The position numbers and the translations under genes were made by a program. Positions 35,745-47,776 of a DNA stretch of 64,000 nucleotides are shown here, one piece after another. The notes beneath the pieces were generated by a model. It did no database searches. It worked only from the letters and a program-made list of their open reading frames with translations, and had not been told where the DNA came from. This DNA is from Chionis minor (Eukaryota; Chordata; Aves; Charadriiformes; Chionididae). The stretch covers positions 1 through 64,000 of the forward strand of contig VZSF01008199.1 in the NCBI GenBank assembly GCA_013398295.1. Direction: 5' to 3'. Each line of letters begins with the position of its first letter. Position 1 is the stretch's first letter.

Positions 35745-35884
35745 AGGGCTTAATCCTGCAATGTTCAGAGCACTCTGGCCTCAAAGCAGCAAAGCATTCA
35801 AGCATGTGACTGCTTAAACTTGATGGGACTACTCATGTGCTTAAAGATAAGCATGAGTTAAAGTGCCTTGCTGTATTAAGGCCA
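35745..35884. repeat. Old foldback (MITE-like) repeat, about 140 bp
   Basis: The ends are inverted: GGGCTTAATCCTGCAA at the left and the reverse complement TGGCCTTAATACAGCAA at the right match at most positions. Inner arms are GCATGTGACTGCTTAAACTTG and ACTCATGTGCTTAAAGATAAG, with GATGGGACTACTC at the centre. This follows a palindromic repeat I have often seen in turtle, crocodile and bird non-coding DNA, with GCTTAA/CATGTG words. It is probably a non-autonomous DNA transposon relic. I do not recall its database name. Confidence 0.7.
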
Positions 35885-38800
35885 GACTGCTCAGCCAGAA
35901 GGAAGTCTTTAGCCCCTTTGGTCATTGCAGAGTTATTTACTATTCACATTTCGTGTTCAAGTCCTGCAATCCAAGGTTTAATTGCCTCAGGTTTTGGGTT
36001 TTCTGTGAAGTACTTTTAGCTAATATTCCAGTATCTGCCAAAGGCTCCATAAATCAAGAGTCAAATGCAACCTAAGTAAAATGGTGAAAACTCTGGAAAC
36101 TGTTTAACCCCATCATGGATGCCCAGCTTTAAGTCTTCCTACTTCTTCAGGTATGTAGTATCTCCTCTGGCCTGTCATTCTTTCCTCTCTGGAGCTCACC
36201 ACAACATACTATTCATAGCCAAAGAATCTCTTATCCAATTTAGCATGACAGTTGTAGCTACAGCACTTCCACAATCTTTCAGACAAATTTACTTAGCCAT
36301 TTGCTAAAGTATGTTCCCTGCCAGGGGAAAAACTAGGATGAGTGAAAGTGGAGGGACTCACAGTATTTGATGCCCTTTTACATTCCTTGGCAATTAAAAC
36401 CACTTCTGATGAAAGCTACGAACGAGCTTGCTTATTATTTGAAATATCATGTTCAGGTTTCTAGTATATTTAGCTTTTACAGGTTTATTGTCACTTTGTC
36501 TATTGGGAGTCCCTTATGCGTATTAAGAGTGGTTTTCCCAGGTGAAAAAGTATGTCAAGGGAGTCAATATGGTGTCATTGATGTGTACTATACTGTTATG
36601 TTGTGTTATAGAATGCCATGATATCCTTCGCCTAAGTGACAAAATACTGGTGATCTTGTTGGGGGAGAAAGAAGAAATATCATTTTAGCTAACATGATAC
36701 TTTGAGTAAATGTGGATATTTTCATAATCTAAAACCACATTAAACAAGTAAAGATACTGAAGGGTAATTTCTGTGTAATTTAAATTTGTTCTTGCATACT
36801 AATGTTCATTGAACTTTTCCACTGAACAAAGTTATATAGCTTTTTCCCAGAAGACAAAACCTAAAAATGTCCACAATATTACATAAACAAAAAAGTCAAG
36901 CCACAAAACACATCCTCTGTCCCCATTCTAACACATTGATTCAAATTCCTTTCTTGTTCTGTTCTATGGAGAGATGCATGAATTATGGAAACCAAAATGT
37001 CTTTTTACAAGATGTGAATTTGATTATTAAGTGCTGTTTTACTAGAGCTATGGAGTACTCGTGTTTTGATCTCTGCCTCAGTAGAGATTCAGATAGCTAA
37101 ATGAAAATCAAAACCAACATTTGCAGTTGTCAACTAATACATAAAATATGGCTTTGGTGCAAAATACTTTGTATATATTGTTTGAAAATACCTTCTAAAA
37201 GTTACTGAGGATCAGATTTTCCACTGTGATGTCCAGATCCTTTATAAAGTGACTCAACATGGAAATCTCAACTCTCAGATGCAATTTTTCTAACATGTTT
37301 TGGGCTACTCCTCCCCTAGCTCATCTAGGGTGGCATTACTGAAGCAAATGGAATCATGTTGTCCTTAAGCTGCCGCTCGCTTTCCATGAACAGCTGCAAA
37401 GCTTCCTATACACAGAACTACAAAGAGATAAAAATCTGTAAACAATCTCACCAGATACTGTATGGTATATGCTAACTAACACATGGTTTGAAATCATAAT
37501 TTTTGCAAGAGTTTGTTGTCACAGAAAAAAAAAAAATCAGACAACATTGTCTTTATTGACACAATAGAATCAAAGCTGACGAGAAAAGTGAAGGCTCTCC
37601 TGTTCTGAAGGACTTTTATTCTGGAATGTGTCACATGATACTGATGAGTGAAAACCTTGCAGGAGAGTTAAAACAAAAATCTATTTCTGTAACAAAATCA
37701 CCAGTATATTTGCAGTCATGAGTTACCATTAAATATTTGCATTTTTACATTTGCGTTTATTCAGTTACAGTAGTAACTAAACAATTTGGAGAAAATTACA
37801 AATGTTATATATAGTAAAGTTAATTCCTGTAGTTGCTGAACAAACTGCAAAGATCCTACAGGGACTATTGGAAGACAGGGATAAATCTGAGCTTGCCAGG
37901 GAAATTTTAATAGAACTGGGAATAATTAAGACGTTTGGATTTTGACTTCACTTTCTCCTCCCATTGTCTGATGTATGTAATCTCTAGATGATGTTACACA
38001 TACCTCTAAAAATGACAAACGTTTATGGATCATCTAGGTACTGCATGTTCTATGTAGATGACCAAGAGAAGTCCTTCAATCCCCTATTATTATCATCTAT
38101 TAGTAATGTAAAATTACCTAGCCACTTCCAGCAGAGGAACTAAGCCCTTGTGCTGAATGATGCATGCATAACACATGCACTAGGCTTTCGAGGACCACTC
38201 AGAAATCAGTGCCAGACTGTCTTAGGTACTTTATAAGTATGTATGAAAGAGGGTACGCTCCCTAAAGCAGCACACTTATCACACAGATGGGTAGAAAGAG
38301 TAAGGACACAGTGCTAGAAACAATTTGCTTTGTAAGGATAAAGTGATCCTAACTTGACAACAGGTAGACAGCATTTACAAATATACTTTATAGCTTCCAA
38401 ACACTAGTCAAACACGTGGTGGTCACAGTTCATAAATCCTCTTTAACATATGTTGCTTTTCCTCAGTAAAACAGACACTTAAAGGAAGAGGATTTGTTTT
38501 TCGGGGTTTTTTGGTGGGTTTTTTTTTTTTTTTTTTGAGACTTTTAAAATGCTTTTAGCTGCAAACAAGATCTGAGAAAATTTAAACAGATATCAAAATA
38601 AATTTCCACTCAAATTCCCTTCCCAAGCATGATTTGCATATAGCTTAATTTGAATAGCAGCTGGGTTGCTGAGAAAAAACTCTTATTTTTAAAGAAAAAA
38701 ACCAAAATAAAGATAGTATATTAGTGGAAAAGCAGCCATCTTCAAAGAGGCTGTTTGCATTCTATTCCAGTGGAGCAGAGAAGAGGGTGCAGAGCTGCGG

Positions 38801-41800
38801 TATCTTAGCAATTCAACCCAAGCAAATACTTGGAAAAAGGCAAGTACAATTGGACCACATTAAGCTTCATCAGCGCCAAAAAAGAGAGTTTGTTTCAGGA
38901 GACTTATGAATGGCACGTATCCCAGCAACTATAGAATATGTAACAGGAAAACCAGGTAGTGATTGTTAAAAGATATAGTTGTAGGAAGAAACAAGAAGTG
39001 ACTAGGAGGACAAAAGCTTATTCATCTATATGATATTGTAACTATATCCAATTTCAGTGTAGTAGGAAGTAAAGGATTAGGTCCTAAATCACCAGAAATT
39101 TTTTTAATAACCATGCTGAACCAAATAAATCGGGCTTTGCTGTAAGGTTTTAAATGAGGGTGCTTTCTTGGTCTGCATTTTTTGCTGCGAGGAGAGGAGC
39201 TGGGAGAAATGCAAAGAATGCTTTACCTCTCTTCTCTTAGGACTATGTGATGCCCAGAACTGACAAAGATACAATCAGTTCCTCCCCTCTGACACAACAG
39301 TCTTTTGGAAATTCCTGTCCCTGAAAAATCATACAATAGTGTAGCAGAGAGTATTTCAGATACACTGCATTCCAGCCACGCTGCATTTTAGCCATGGAAG
39401 AACGAGACAGCTGGTCTGATAATTTATTGTAAGGGGAGAGTTTATTCCAGGGTGCTGGGGAGTGCTTTGTGTCTACAGCAAGCAGGGACCCTGGTCAGCC
39501 AGGAGTCTTCTGCAATACTATTATGATTACAGGAAATTGAACTTGATGACAAGACTGAACCTTCCAATCTTAGAAAATCTATGCTTCTCTTTTTCTGTTG
39601 TGCTGCCAAACACAAAACTTAGCAAGCAAGAAGGATGGAGAGATTTGGCCCTGATGGATGAATACTGCCTGTTCTCTTCTACAACAAAAAGAAAAAAATA
39701 GTTGAAGGATCTATTAAAGTCTGATCAATGGGTTTATCCAGGCTGTGCATGGACTATTAGGTGTTTCATAAATTCCCAAGCACCCGGGGGATACAGATGC
39801 AAGAACCAAATCTAATTTTAATGTAAATATTCATAAGCATAGTCAAATAATATCCGCATGCCAGCATGATATTTATTTGTAATGGTATTTCCCTCCACGG
39901 AACAGAGGCCTCCGCTTGTTGGCTAAATTCACAGTGAAAACAAATCATCAAGGCATCCTTCCTCCTCAGGAAACAATAAGAATTTATGCTCACAACAGAC
40001 CAATCTCTTCATGTATCATGTCTCCATGTGGGAAACATATCACAGTATATTAGAAATACAGGTGCTGACTTTCATACATGTTTAGGACTCATGAGCCATA
40101 TTTAGGACTCAAAGCGCATTTGGTTCATTACCTTGGTCCAAAGGACTAGAATTCCAACAAAACACAAGGATTATTTGTGCTCATCATCAAGCTTACAGAG
40201 ACAGATTCACATTTGTAACTAGGAATGGTGGTACCCTGTCACAGGCCAGTTAGCATGCAGATTACATGTAACTAATTTTAGCTTCAGTTTCCCTAATTGA
40301 GATGTAGCAACAGTGTGTTATTGCATGGTAAAATAAAATGATCCCTGACATGTTTTATCAGGTGGAAACGGAACAAAAACCTCATACTAGTGACTTTGGG
40401 AAAGCAAACACTTAGCTGATTCTATACATACGTAATATTTCTTCATTTCTGTTTACTTAAAAGATAGAAGTAAATGTTATTTTTATAAAAGAAAGAAGAA
40501 ATTAGCTCACTGAGGGCTTAATTATCCTTTTTTCTCCAATGGGAATCAATGCTATTGGCAGCTTGCAGGCCTGTTCTCTTGACAAATCAAGTTGTTGGCT
40601 GAGGCGTGAAGTGTTAGATTATGATCGACTCAGCGTGACATTGTGATTCATGGCTACTATATTACAGAGGGGAAAAAGAGGATTTATGCTTCATATCCAC
40701 TTTGAATTCATAGTGAAACAAGTGAATCATTCTGTTCAACCTCAGGAGTTCATGTTCTACACCTGGGGGCTGAACAATATTACAGGCTTGAACATTTTAA
40801 GGAACAAGTGCGATAAAATACCACTGTGAAATATCTTCTCTTTCCCCTCATGCTATAAGTTTTAAGAATCACCTGGAGTAAAGTTTTAATGAGTGCAGTT
40901 CATAAAATAAGAAGGAATAAGAAGGATGGTAAGGATAAATGTGAAAGGCGTATATTGGTCAGATGGAAAAAGACACTTTCTGATAGATAACTAAAAGATA
41001 ACTATATGCGCAGTCTTTCTGGAAGGCCTGAATTGTAGGTCTAAATAATGTACAGCATTTTTCTCTCCCCCCATCCCCCCCCAAATATCCATTAATAATG
41101 CAGTTCAGTTGCACCATCATATTTAAGTAAAGGTATAATATTAAGTATGTTTGCATTTGCCTTATTTCCTCCGTTCCCAGGTCAACACCTGGAAACAGCC
41201 ACAGGCACAACTGGGGTCGGTGTAGCTGCTATAATGAAGGACAGCATCAGCATAATTCTCCAGAGACACACTACAAAACATGCATTTCAATGGACAATAT
41301 TAATAGGGTCTACAACTCCGTCTATTCCTTTTGGAAGGGCCACCTTCCCCTCGCAATTCCTGTGTAATCATTTAACTGTGCAAAACCCACAGTCACAGCA
41401 CCAAAAGCTGGACTAAGACCTAGCTGATCCCGATAGCGCTTCGTTTCAATTAAGTTCAAGATCCCCTATTTTTTCAAATGTAGAATTCACACTACTTTTT
41501 CTATAGTGTTAGGAAATGCAAGGCAAATTGAATTTTATCCTTGCAAACACAGCTTGACTGCAAAAGCAGAACCAAAGTCCATCTCCAAAATGTCAGCACT
41601 GAATTCCTATTTCGGTCTTATCTTTATAATGAGCAGAATCAAGGCATGGAAGGTGGCACAATGAAATTAAAGAAAACCCAGAACACCTGGTCTTTTGGGG
41701 GGAAAAATTATTCCCTCTTTTCCAATTACGTAAAAGTGCCTTTTTAGGTTTTACTCAAAAGAATGGATTCTCTCCACCTCTTGGTTATTGTTTTTGCAGA

Positions 41801-42630
41801 GAGGCCAGTCATCTGAAGGGCTTGGAGAAAGGCCAGCAAAGATAAGGCTGAAAAAATCTCTCTCCAGTTTAGAGATAATGGTTTTCTTTTGTATATTTAT
41901 GATTTTCAAGAGACAGGGTTTGGGGTTTTTTTTAAAAATCTGATACTGCTGCTTAGGAATAGCAAGGAAAGGAGCTTACTAACTATTATTTGCTCGGGAC
42001 GCTGCATGGAATGTGCTTTTTTGGATGATGTTCAGTATTTAATTGTTCATGCAAATAGAGACCTCTCTGCTTCTGCCTGACTTCCTTGAAGAAAAAGGGA
42101 TACCTTAATATCCTCATACCATGCTTCAACCTGGATTGGTGTTTTATTGGTTGCTGTTCTTAAGAGTTATTCTTCTATCTGTAAGTAGTGACGTGACTTC
42201 TGTTTCCAAGTTCACCGTTGACATACAAGAGAGAAGGTTCCACTTAAACTATGTGTTGCTTCTGTGGCATTCCACTAAGATGGTCTCTGACTCCTAACCT
42301 GACACAGGAATGCCAGTTAGTTATATACTCACCCATAAATATGGAATCATCTGCTCTCATGAGAAACAGATTTAATGATAAACTGTCTTTCTATACCCCA
42401 CAAAGTAAGGTGTCATAAACTCCAGATGAAGAGGAAAACTACAGGCTGGCTTGTTCATAAACCATCATAAATTTGTCAAAGTCATTCAAGTATTGCTTTG
42501 ATGATGCCTGAACCTAAAAGCTATTTTGTAAAGTCATCAGCACCTTTATGGCACAACTGCTGCAAAATATAATTACTTGGAAAATGTGTCCAATTATAAC
42601 ATGTCAAAACCATGTGAGAAAATGCATCAA
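35885..42630. other. Unique non-coding DNA with T/G- and C-rich runs
   Basis: No exon was recognised. A G/T tract occurs at about 38502-38536 (TTTTTCGGGGTTTTTTGG followed by T17). C-runs lie at about 41067-41083. Short open frames on both strands carry no known domain. Confidence 0.4.
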
Positions 42631-42710
42631 GGCTAGATCTTCAGGTGACATGCATCAGCTTAGATAGTCCACTGATTTTAACAGAGCTGCAGAAACTGCT
42701 ATCAACTTAG
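42631..42710. repeat. Relic of an old palindromic repeat
   Basis: GGCTAGATCTTCAGGTGACA is followed by GCATCAGCTTAGATAGTCC and ACTGATTTTAACAGAGCTGC. The order matches an old amniote palindrome reading like GCCAGATCCTCAGCTGGTG-AAATCAGCATAGCTCC-centre. Only the left arm and centre are readable. Confidence 0.5.
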
Positions 42711-45479
42711 AATTTTCATTTTCTATATCTACCCCGTGGTGCTGAACACGTATGAGGCTACTGTCTTGGCCTCTGGCTAGCAGGTAAAGTGCAATGTGGA
42801 GGGCTCTTCAGCAAGGAGAATAAGATCTGAAAATTGCATAGGTGCACTAGTTGCCAAATAGGAGTATATAACTGGTAAAGCATTCTGCACTAGTTAACCT
42901 AATACAGTGGCTGAGAACCCATTCCTCTGTCCAGGTACAGATGTAGAAAAATTTATCAGCAGCTCGGGTATCTCCTAAATTTCTAATACTGATTGCAAAG
43001 AGAAAACAACATTTTGACTAACTTACTGGATGAGATTTATATCATCTGAAGATTAAATGTCTGATACTAAAATTCTCCAGAAGAAAAGTGCTTGAATGCA
43101 TACTCATCACATCATCTACCTCTGAGTTAAAAAACACAGTTGTTAAATGTAAGTCCAAAGTGTCCACCTCTATTCACATTGCACTTCTGGATGTGTTTGA
43201 ATCCCACTGCTGTCACTTCAGAATTGGAACCTCCGTGAACTTTCACCGGGCTACACTAACAGACAAGCTGTTTATATTAGTCCTCTGGCATAATGGAGTG
43301 TATCTTCAGCTCTGCAAAATATCAGGTCAACTTGATTAACTGGTGCAGTCACTGTTGCGTTATTTTTAGAACATTTCCCAAAAGTTAAAATCTGCAAAAG
43401 TCTAATATTCCTTTTTCTATTAAGTATATTGAATAAAATTATGCATCCTACTATAGCAGCCAGTGAACTCAAGCTGGCTTGCTGTCTTGTGGAGTTCTGT
43501 ACACTACGTACCAAGAGACCATCCCTATTCCACAGAAAGTAGAACAGATAAAACAGAAAAGCCAGCAGAGAAAGATACTTAGTCCTATACGCAGATGTGA
43601 AACTCAGGCAAACAGAAAACAGACACTTCTGAAGGTCACAAAGTCTTTTTGCAGGAGAGGCAAGAACTGAATCAATGACTTCTAGAGGCACACCTGTAGC
43701 GTGTAACTCAACACAGAGCACAGGGACCTACATTGCTTTTTACTGAGCTGACTTTGACAAAGGAAGAGCCTTATCAGTGTGACACTGCACCTGACTTAGT
43801 AAGCCCAGATAGAGAAGATATTCAGACCCTAAGACAGTCATACAAATTGGAGCACATGAATAGCTCTTGCCACATAAAGCTTCAGTGTGCTATTCAGCTG
43901 TATGGAATAGGGTGTAAGACTTATGATCTAAACCTTATTCTAGTTTCTGAAAATAATAAACAAGTAAATACAATCAAACAGTAATACTAAGTTGCTGTTA
44001 AAATTGGCACGGATGTTCTAGGATGGCACCAAACACTGCGATTTTAACAGTCAACAAGTAACATTGGTTACTGAAGTGTGGAACATATGCCTTTGAAACA
44101 CATACATAAAAACATTCACCTTAGCTACCAGAGCATCTGAAGGAGTTGTAAACCTTGTTTATAAGTATTTTCAAGAATTAAAAGGGATTCCTCTAAGATG
44201 CATTTTTGATTTTTTTGGTAGGTACACGTTCATTTTTCTCTTTATATGTATAAAAATATATAGATTTATGCATTTGTTTGTGTGAATGTACATACATTCT
44301 TACATTGGATTAGCCTATTCATGTGTTTCACTCCAGGAACAGAAGGTTTGGAGTTGTCCATCTTTAAAACTTAAAAGGACATTACTATTACAAAGCTTAT
44401 TTCCTTAAAAAGTTTGGTTCTTTAAAAATAGAAAAGTGAAGCACATCCAGCTACAGAGATATCACCCAAGAAGCCAGCATAGTTTTTCTATAAAGACCGC
44501 TAACAGTTCTCCTTAGCTGGGTTTATGATACTTCTGTATTTGCTTTGTCTTGTTATAACAGCAACTAAGTTTTATTGTCATGGAAAGCCACTGAGAAGTG
44601 GTTGACATTTCCACGTTAAAGTGTTCACGGAAACCACATGCTCAACTAAAGCGAGCCAGAGGTTGTGATGGAATAATTTTCAAATTTATGCAATCTGGTA
44701 AGAATATTAATTGCTGGCTCACGAGATATAAATACTACAGGCTGAAGAGGCACTATCGAATACTTGCAGAAGTACTCCAAATTAAAATAAGACAAACAAA
44801 CAAACCCCAACCTCCCCCTTATCGCTGCCGCCCCATCCCAGCAAGATGCCAGAGATCTGAATATCTCAATAAATCACTGCTTGAAACATTAGAGTAATGA
44901 GTATAATCAATCCAAAGACATTGCTACCTGCTTATATACAGTCTACAAAGTAAAAAAAAGAACGTATTTTTCTAAATTCCCTGCTATGGTTCACACAGGG
45001 AATGTCAGTGCTGCTCTGAGAAAGTTGCACACTGGAAATACTGACAAGCAAGAAAAGAATAGGTGTCAGCATTTTCATCCTTCTTGGTTACATCTAAATG
45101 GACAGATGCGAGAGCACTTCCGATTTCAGGTGAGCACACCAATCACATCCTGGCCCCTACCTCTGTGACACTCCAGTGTGTGTGATGCTCATTTTATAAG
45201 GAAAGAAGCACGTCTCGGACAGCCGGCTAAGTCAGAGCTGGGTTCCTGAGCTAGAGTACTAGAGGAGATGGCTCTGCTTTGGGCGCTAACCAGTTCACTT
45301 TACCCACCTTATATATGCATTCCTAGAGACAATGGGAGTTTTACCAATTTCTTTCAGTTTTAAGACTGGGTTCAAGGCTTGTTTCACATAAGAGTGTGGG
45401 GCATAGCAAAACATTGCTAGAGGAAAAGCCACTGCTGGAACTGGCAAGCTATACAGATCTACAGCTCTGATCCCAACCA
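42711..45479. other. Unique AT-rich non-coding DNA
   Basis: No exon, RNA or mobile element was recognised. The open frame at 43272-43721 on the minus strand (149 codons) has no recognisable domain. Confidence 0.4.
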
Positions 45480-45810
45480 CAAAGGAGTACGCCATAATAT
45501 GCAAATAAATCATTAAAAATTGCTATTAATTTCTCTATTTTGGCTTTTACAGCACTAAATACATTAAGGAATTTTTGATAAATTTTCCAATTATATTTGT
45601 TCAGAAGCATTGGCAAAACAATCTGTGCTATTAATGAGATGTTTAGTGCAAATTAATCATTAAGCTGGACAGTCTATGCCCTGAAAAGAAATTTGTTTTG
45701 CACAGTGTTTTTATTAGCACAGTCAGTCTTTAGAAATTATTGTGTTCCTTGAAAGATCTTCATAATTACTTTGATTTAACTTGTTATAAACTTTATAAAT
45801 AATTTGTTTC
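45480..45810. promoter_or_regulatory. Candidate conserved non-coding element
   Basis: This is a very AT-rich but non-repetitive stretch with many homeodomain-like cores: ATTGCTATTAATTTC near 45520, GCTATTAATGAG near 45627, GTGCAAATTAATCATTAAGC near 45647 and CATAATTACTTTG near 45761. CTTTATAAATAA near 45791 adds a TATA- or MEF2-like word. It has the look of a deeply conserved developmental enhancer. Conservation was not testable here. Confidence 0.28.
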
Positions 45811-47402
45811 AAAGGTAGTAATCCACAAAGCACTCAACTGGACTGTAGTCTGTCAACCTGCCCTTGCACATCTCAAGACGAATTATAAGGAGAAGGAATC
45901 ACTACATACATGGGGATAGCAAAGAAGGCAAAGTTCAGTTGAACTCTGGTGTGTCCTATGATACTGAGGAAAGAAGTAGGAGTGACACTGGAGATAGCTA
46001 TCATATCATAAGTTAAAGGAACCCTAAGGTCACTGGAAGTCTACTAGAAATGAATTCTCCACAAATTGCTCCCTAGTTACCTAGGGAGTTACCTAGTGTT
46101 CTTTCCTACGTTCAGCATAACGCTGCTGGGGTAGAGAATCTGCAGGGCTTTTTTAACCTCAGGTAAATAAGCTGCAATAAGGAAATCTAACACAACAATT
46201 AATGTATCTAAGGAGTGACAATTGTAAAGGTATTCTGCATAGAATCTATGTATGAATAGACACTGTATCGAACACATGAAGGTTAATGTTCTATTAAGCA
46301 GCACAAACACATACTATTGCTGCTTCCAGTACTGCACACATGGCAGTGTCTCCTAGCAGGAAGAACAGTTCTTGCTTAACAGAAATCTAAATACACAAAC
46401 TGCAAGGGAATTATGAAATCAGAAGCAGCCATCAGATCCTCTTAGCATCACGGCATTGTCTGGAGCTAATTGCTACATCCCACAATTATGTTTTTTCCCT
46501 AGACGTTTGCTTAATCCTCTTTCTTGCAATGAGTGTTCATATCATTGTCTTATTTTTAATACAGCATAGCTATTCTCTGTGCACAGACACACTCTACTTG
46601 CACTCCTTTAGGATTTGACCCTTTCTTTGCTTTAGTTCGTGCCTGTTGTTCTTATATTTGACACAAGTTCAAATTGTCTTGTAGCATCTATCCTTTCAGA
46701 TCTCCTTGGAATTTTATATACCTCAAAAAGGTCACCACTTTCTCTCTGTACTCCACATATTTTAGCCTTAAAGTTCGAGGGGTTGGTTGTGGGTCTGTCT
46801 TTTTTTTTTTTTGGTAGAAAACCTCGTCTTTTAAAGAGTCCCTCGTGCTTTGTAACATTACAGATGCCATCCACTTTATGTATTTTCCTGATAGTCTTCA
46901 GCAAACTGACCTATAATTACTGCTTTTCACATGTGTCCTCATAAGTTGCTTGTATTGTGATACCAGTAATCTACTTGGCAAAGACAAATATAAGGAATTC
47001 CTTCAAAAAAAACGAAACCAAAACAACAGGTTGGTCTCCAATTCATTTTTAACAGCTATTGTCTTCAATGTGACAGTGACTGTTTATACTGGCTTTGTAT
47101 TCTTGTACTTAAGGCAAAGTCCTAATAGAGACAGTAGAGTTCAGTTGAGATAAAATCCTTCAGGAAGCTAAAATCACCTTATCTTATCATTCAGCTTGAG
47201 CACTACAGGACAGATTTGCCCTCAGCAGCACATAACAGCCCTTTCATTATACTTGTAATGGGCCTCTCACTGCAGTATCTCATAAGCTGTCTTTTTCCCT
47301 TCCTATATTTAAATAACCAATTGTATTTATTTAACATATGTTGCCATATAGCAGCTTTTTCCTGGAACTTCCTGTAAGTTTTGTCCTGTCTTTTGTTTGG
47401 TT
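45811..47402. other. Non-coding DNA, possible old CR1 trace near 46.65-46.78 kb
   Basis: At about 46650-46780 the plus strand reads CTTGGAATTTTATATACCTC, then AAAAGGTCACCACTTTCTCT. This is reminiscent of the reverse complement of old CR1 3' regions (the part encoding a short leucine- and arginine-rich segment). It is too decayed to call firmly. The rest is unique sequence. Confidence 0.35.
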
Positions 47403-47776
47403 TAGTTTGGAGAAAATGAGGCTGAGAGGTGACCTGTCTGCTCCCTGCAGTGAAGAAGTGAGAAGGGGGAGAGGCAGAGGGAGGTGCTGAGCTCTCCTCC
47501 CTGGGATCCAGTGCCAGGATGCATGGGAACGATCAAGCTGCATCAGAGAAGGATCAGACTCGATTTTAGAAAATGTTTCTGTAATGAAAGAGTGCTCAAA
47601 GCACAGGAACAGGCTTCCTAGACAGGTGGCCAATGCCACATGCCTCTCAGTGCTTAAGAGGCATTTGGACAATGCCCTTAATAATGTGCTTTAACTTTTG
47701 GTCAGCCCTGAGGTGGTCAGGCAGTTGGAGTGAGTGATTACTGTAGGTCCCTTCCAGCCGAACTATTCTAAGTATG
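47403..47776 (+). mobile_element. CR1 LINE 3' fragment, older avian subtype
   Basis: The sequence follows the 3' end of CR1 elements of the older bird type. GGAGAAAATGAGGCTGAGAG at 47409 is the start of the C-terminal coding part. ACAGGCTTCCTAGACAGGTG near 47607 and TTTGGACAATGCCCTTAATA near 47665 encode the conserved tail (compare the L-P-R-E-V-type segment of the copy near 62.8 kb). The 3' non-coding tail has GTAGGTCCCTTCCAGCCGAA near 47743 and ends in a decayed ATTCTA repeat. Frames are broken. It is 5'-truncated, as is usual for LINEs. It is intermediate in age between the 4.2 kb relic and the 61.5 kb copy. Confidence 0.9.

Noticed and set aside
43272..43721. Minus-strand open frame of 149 codons
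   Set aside because: Overlaps plus-strand frames of similar quality and shows no domain.
46650..46900. Possible minus-strand old LINE fragment
   Set aside because: The resemblance to CR1 3' coding sequence is loose, and no tail or motif fixes it.
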